Assembly: GCA_024641205.1 (NCBI GenBank)
Contig: JAHEDM010000019.1
Coordinates: forward strand, 1-7,732
From: Actinomycetes bacterium
GTDB lineage: Bacteria > Actinomycetota > Acidimicrobiia > Spongiisociales > UBA4744
Length of the DNA: 7,732 nt
Direction of reading: 5' to 3'
In this document: positions 6,373 through 7,732 of the stretch, piece after piece
How positions within the stretch are numbered: the first letter of the stretch is position 1
Layout: every line of letters starts with the position of its first letter
The notes under the pieces: model-generated
What the model saw: only the letters and a program-made list of their open reading frames with translations
Database searches by the model: none
What the model was told of the DNA's origin: nothing
Program-made: the position numbers and the translations under genes

Positions 6373-6528
6373 TCACTGTCCAGGTCCGACCACCCCACCT
6401 GAGTCGAGAAGATCGCCTGCCCATTCGAACAGGAAGAAGAAGGCCACAAGCGCTGCCGCCAGCGCGACAAAGACGATCAGCACCCGCACGGGAAGCGGAC
6501 CGGGCAGCCTGGCGAAGAGCCTGCGCAT
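6373..6528 (-). CDS. Small single-pass membrane protein paired with class E sortase
   Basis: A 51-aa product. A basic N-terminus (RRLFARLPGPLPVR, residues 2-15) leads into one membrane helix at about 16-35 (VLIVFVALAAALVAFFFLF), then a short acidic and Gly-rich tail (EWAGDLLDSGGVVG). The positive-inside rule predicts N-in. The ATG shares one base with the sortase stop (TGATG on the minus strand), so translation is probably coupled. From memory of actinobacterial genomes, similar tiny proteins beginning RRLxxRLPGP sit beside class E sortases, but no function is established to my knowledge. Too short for many gene callers. Confidence 0.75.
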   Translation of the reverse strand: MRRLFARLPGPLPVRVLIVFVALAAALVAFFFLFEWAGDLLDSGGVVGPGQ

Positions 6529-7262
6529 CAGGAAGCGCCCGCCGGCACGACTTCCTTTTCAGCCAGCGCGTATGCGAAATTGGGACCATCGACCAACTCG
6601 GCAGAGATGATCAGCCGCTCGCGCGCCGAGAACTTCGGATTGCACGTGGTGAGTGTCAACCACGCGCCTCGTTTTGGATCGGTCACCTCAACAGCAGTCG
6701 GAGAAACGATGAGCGAATCGCGAACAACATAAGTGTGGATGCCGAGTGCCGTCTCAACGGAGATTTCGTCACCCGGCTCCAGCAGGTCGAGGTCGAAGAA
6801 AGGCGCCCCGTAGGTCGTCCGGTGTCCACTCACAACGGCATTGCCCGGTTGCCCGGGTAGTGCCGTCCACGGCATGTGACCCGGGCCTTTCTTCAACGTT
6901 GCACGATCGACGCCTTCGAACAAGACGAGCTCCGTGTCGATCTTGGGAATCGTCATGACCCCGAACCCCAATCCGGCCGCAGGGGTCGGCTCGCTGTAAT
7001 GCACGACTCGTGGTTCGTCCTCCGGAGGAGGGCTTTCAGGTGTGCCGGGCTCAACCGTTGGCGGCGGCAGCGTGTCGACGACCTCGATCTCTTCCTGGGC
7101 CGCGACGAAGTGATCCTCAACGGTCTGCTGTGCCAGGTCCTGGGAGCGGGCGGTCAGGAAATTGGTGCCAACGAGCTGATATCCGAGGAAGACCAGGATC
7201 AGGACACCCAGTCCGATCATGATCCAGCCGGTCGCTTTGAGTGTGCGCGTCATCGATCCCAT
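6528..7262 (-). CDS. Class E sortase
   Basis: A membrane-bound cysteine transpeptidase that links sorted surface proteins to the cell wall or assembles them; class E enzymes are typical of high-GC Gram-positives and usually prefer LAxTG-like signals. The 244-aa product has an N-terminal membrane helix at about 12-30, then a Pro/Glu-rich extracellular linker (about 60-95) and the sortase barrel from about 100. Catalytic residues are visible: H147 in VVSGHRTTYG, C207 in TLTTCNPKFSARERLII and R216 just before LII. A second in-frame ATG at 7253 (residue 4) is an equally reasonable start and neither has a strong ribosome site. A -10-like GATAAT lies at 7286-7291. No sortase substrate is seen in the window, which suggests a housekeeping role acting on proteins encoded elsewhere. 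Confidence 0.94.
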   Translation of the reverse strand: MGSMTRTLKATGWIMIGLGVLILVFLGYQLVGTNFLTARSQDLAQQTVEDHFVAAQEEIEVVDTLPPPTVEPGTPESPPPEDEPRVVHYSEPTPAAGLGFGVMTIPKIDTELVLFEGVDRATLKKGPGHMPWTALPGQPGNAVVSGHRTTYGAPFFDLDLLEPGDEISVETALGIHTYVVRDSLIVSPTAVEVTDPKRGAWLTLTTCNPKFSARERLIISAELVDGPNFAYALAEKEVVPAGAS

Positions 7263-7285
7263 TCGTTGCAGTAGGTCACGCTCCC

Positions 7286-7291
7286 ATTATC
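7286..7291 (-). promoter_or_regulatory. Putative -10 box of the sortase operon
   Basis: Minus-strand GATAAT (5 of 6 consensus positions) would place the transcript start near 7279, about 17-26 nt before the candidate ATGs. No matching -35 is seen at normal spacing. Confidence 0.4.
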
Positions 7292-7323
7292 GGCGCTCCT
7301 GCGCGCAATACTGTGGAGTTTCC

Positions 7324-7386
7324 CGTTCCCAGTTCCCCAGCTCCCAATCCGCGAGAATGCTCGGTTGCTACCGGCTACCGGCTACT
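7324..7386. repeat. Degenerate heptamer repeat array 2
   Basis: Nine 7-base units in one phase. CGTTCCC, AGTTCCC, CAGCTCC, CAATCCG form a CAGTTCC-type block. CGAGAAT and GCTCGGT are divergent. TGCTACC, GGCTACC, GGCTACT form a CTACCGG-type block. The order (CAGTTCC block, linker, TAC-containing block) is the same as in array 1, and both share the 10-mer GTTCCCAGTT. It lies upstream of the sortase operon. Function unknown. Confidence 0.55.
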
Positions 7387-7475
7387 CGCGCCGCATGCAG
7401 TGCAGCCGGAGATTCGACGAAATCGCCTGCCGGGTCGCCCCCGCCGAGAAGGCCCGGTGCCCAATCCAGTGATCA

Positions 7476-7616
7476 CTATGACGCGGACGCATCCACGGCG
7501 GCCCGCTCGACGGCGCCCATCGGATCGGTCATCGTTGTAGCAGAGAGCGGGTTGCGACGCTCGAAATCATCGATCTTCGGCGTGGCCCAGGGCGACTCGA
7601 CCTCGAAACGGCGCAT
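7476..7616 (-). CDS. Hypothetical 46-aa protein
   Basis: ATG 7616 gives a 46-aa soluble, charged protein (MRRFEVESPWATPKIDDFER at the start) with no membrane segment or recognised motif. A purine-rich AAAGG lies 5 nt before the ATG, and third codon positions are mostly G or C like the neighbours. The frame extends upstream to 7709, but that part looks non-coding and would overlap the start region of the gene on the other strand. It is divergent from the partial gene at 7676. It could be a real conserved micro-protein or a chance ORF; I do not recognise it. Confidence 0.4.
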   Translation of the reverse strand: MRRFEVESPWATPKIDDFERRNPLSATTMTDPMGAVERAAVDASAS

Positions 7617-7663
7617 CTTCGCCTTTCCGGGGCCAAACCTACTCGCAGATTCAGGGCTGCTGG

Positions 7664-7669
7664 TACCGT
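7664..7669 (+). promoter_or_regulatory. Putative -10 element, leaderless start
   Basis: TACCGT ends exactly 6 nt before GTG 7676, the same hexamer and distance as in front of orn. No ribosome-binding sequence lies between. Confidence 0.35.
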
Positions 7670-7675
7670 TCGCTT

Positions 7676-7732
7676 GTGTTATGGCTGGCTCTTGTGATCT
7701 TCGTTGCAACTACCGTCTCCTTGCTGCGTGGC
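7676..7732 (+). CDS. Partial membrane protein (5' end only)
   Basis: From GTG 7676 the frame stays open to the window edge for 19 codons: MLWLALVIFVATTVSLLRG, a clear hydrophobic N-terminal membrane segment or signal anchor ending in Arg. The alternative ATG at 7681 is in another frame and gives a polar, unremarkable peptide. Support is the hydrophobic pattern plus the -10-like TACCGT 6 nt upstream. Too little is present to name a family. Confidence 0.4.
   Translation, partial: MLWLALVIFVATTVSLLRG

Noticed and set aside
7241..7540. Plus-strand 99-codon frame upstream of the sortase
   Set aside because: It runs through the sortase start and heptamer array 2, is Pro/Arg-rich, and has no ribosome site or domain.

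Overview
The window looks like chromosomal housekeeping DNA from a GC-rich actinobacterium. The signs are an Actinobacteria-type AcnA, an L25/Ctc protein with a long acidic tail, a class E sortase paired with a tiny membrane protein, Orn, and several starts that look leaderless. An Acidimicrobiia-like lineage is a guess from overall gene style; nothing here proves the class. I see no mobile element, CRISPR array, phage gene, rRNA or tRNA.

Left part (1-1230, minus strand): a translation operon, rplY (ribosomal protein L25/Ctc) then pth (peptidyl-tRNA hydrolase, cut by the window edge). A good sigma-70-type promoter sits at 1202-1230. Middle left (1328-4278, plus strand): acnA (aconitase), followed by a 68-codon membrane-protein gene whose ATG overlaps the acnA stop (TGATG). 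At 4368-4919 is orn (oligoribonuclease), apparently read from a leaderless transcript.

Middle right: a sulfite-oxidase-family molybdopterin oxidoreductase lies on the minus strand (4972-5582). One missing base near 5062-5064 breaks its frame; restoring it gives the family's usual C-terminus. It diverges from a membrane-anchored TlpA-like thioredoxin (5683-6225). The space between them is largely a degenerate heptamer repeat array.

Right part: a class E sortase (6528-7262, minus) is coupled by another TGATG overlap to a 51-aa single-pass membrane protein (6373-6528). Upstream of the sortase is a second heptamer array with the same two-part design. Beyond it are a 46-aa ORF of unknown function (7476-7616, minus) and the first 19 codons of a membrane protein running off the right edge (7676 onward, plus).

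How the genes fit together: rplY/pth serve the ribosome and tRNA recycling, acnA the TCA cycle, and orn the final step of RNA decay and cyclic-dinucleotide turnover. The oxidoreductase, TlpA and sortase are separate redox and cell-envelope functions. I see no dedicated new multi-gene system. The points that most deserve follow-up are the frameshift, the paired heptamer arrays, the matching leaderless-start signatures and the two coupled micro-membrane proteins.
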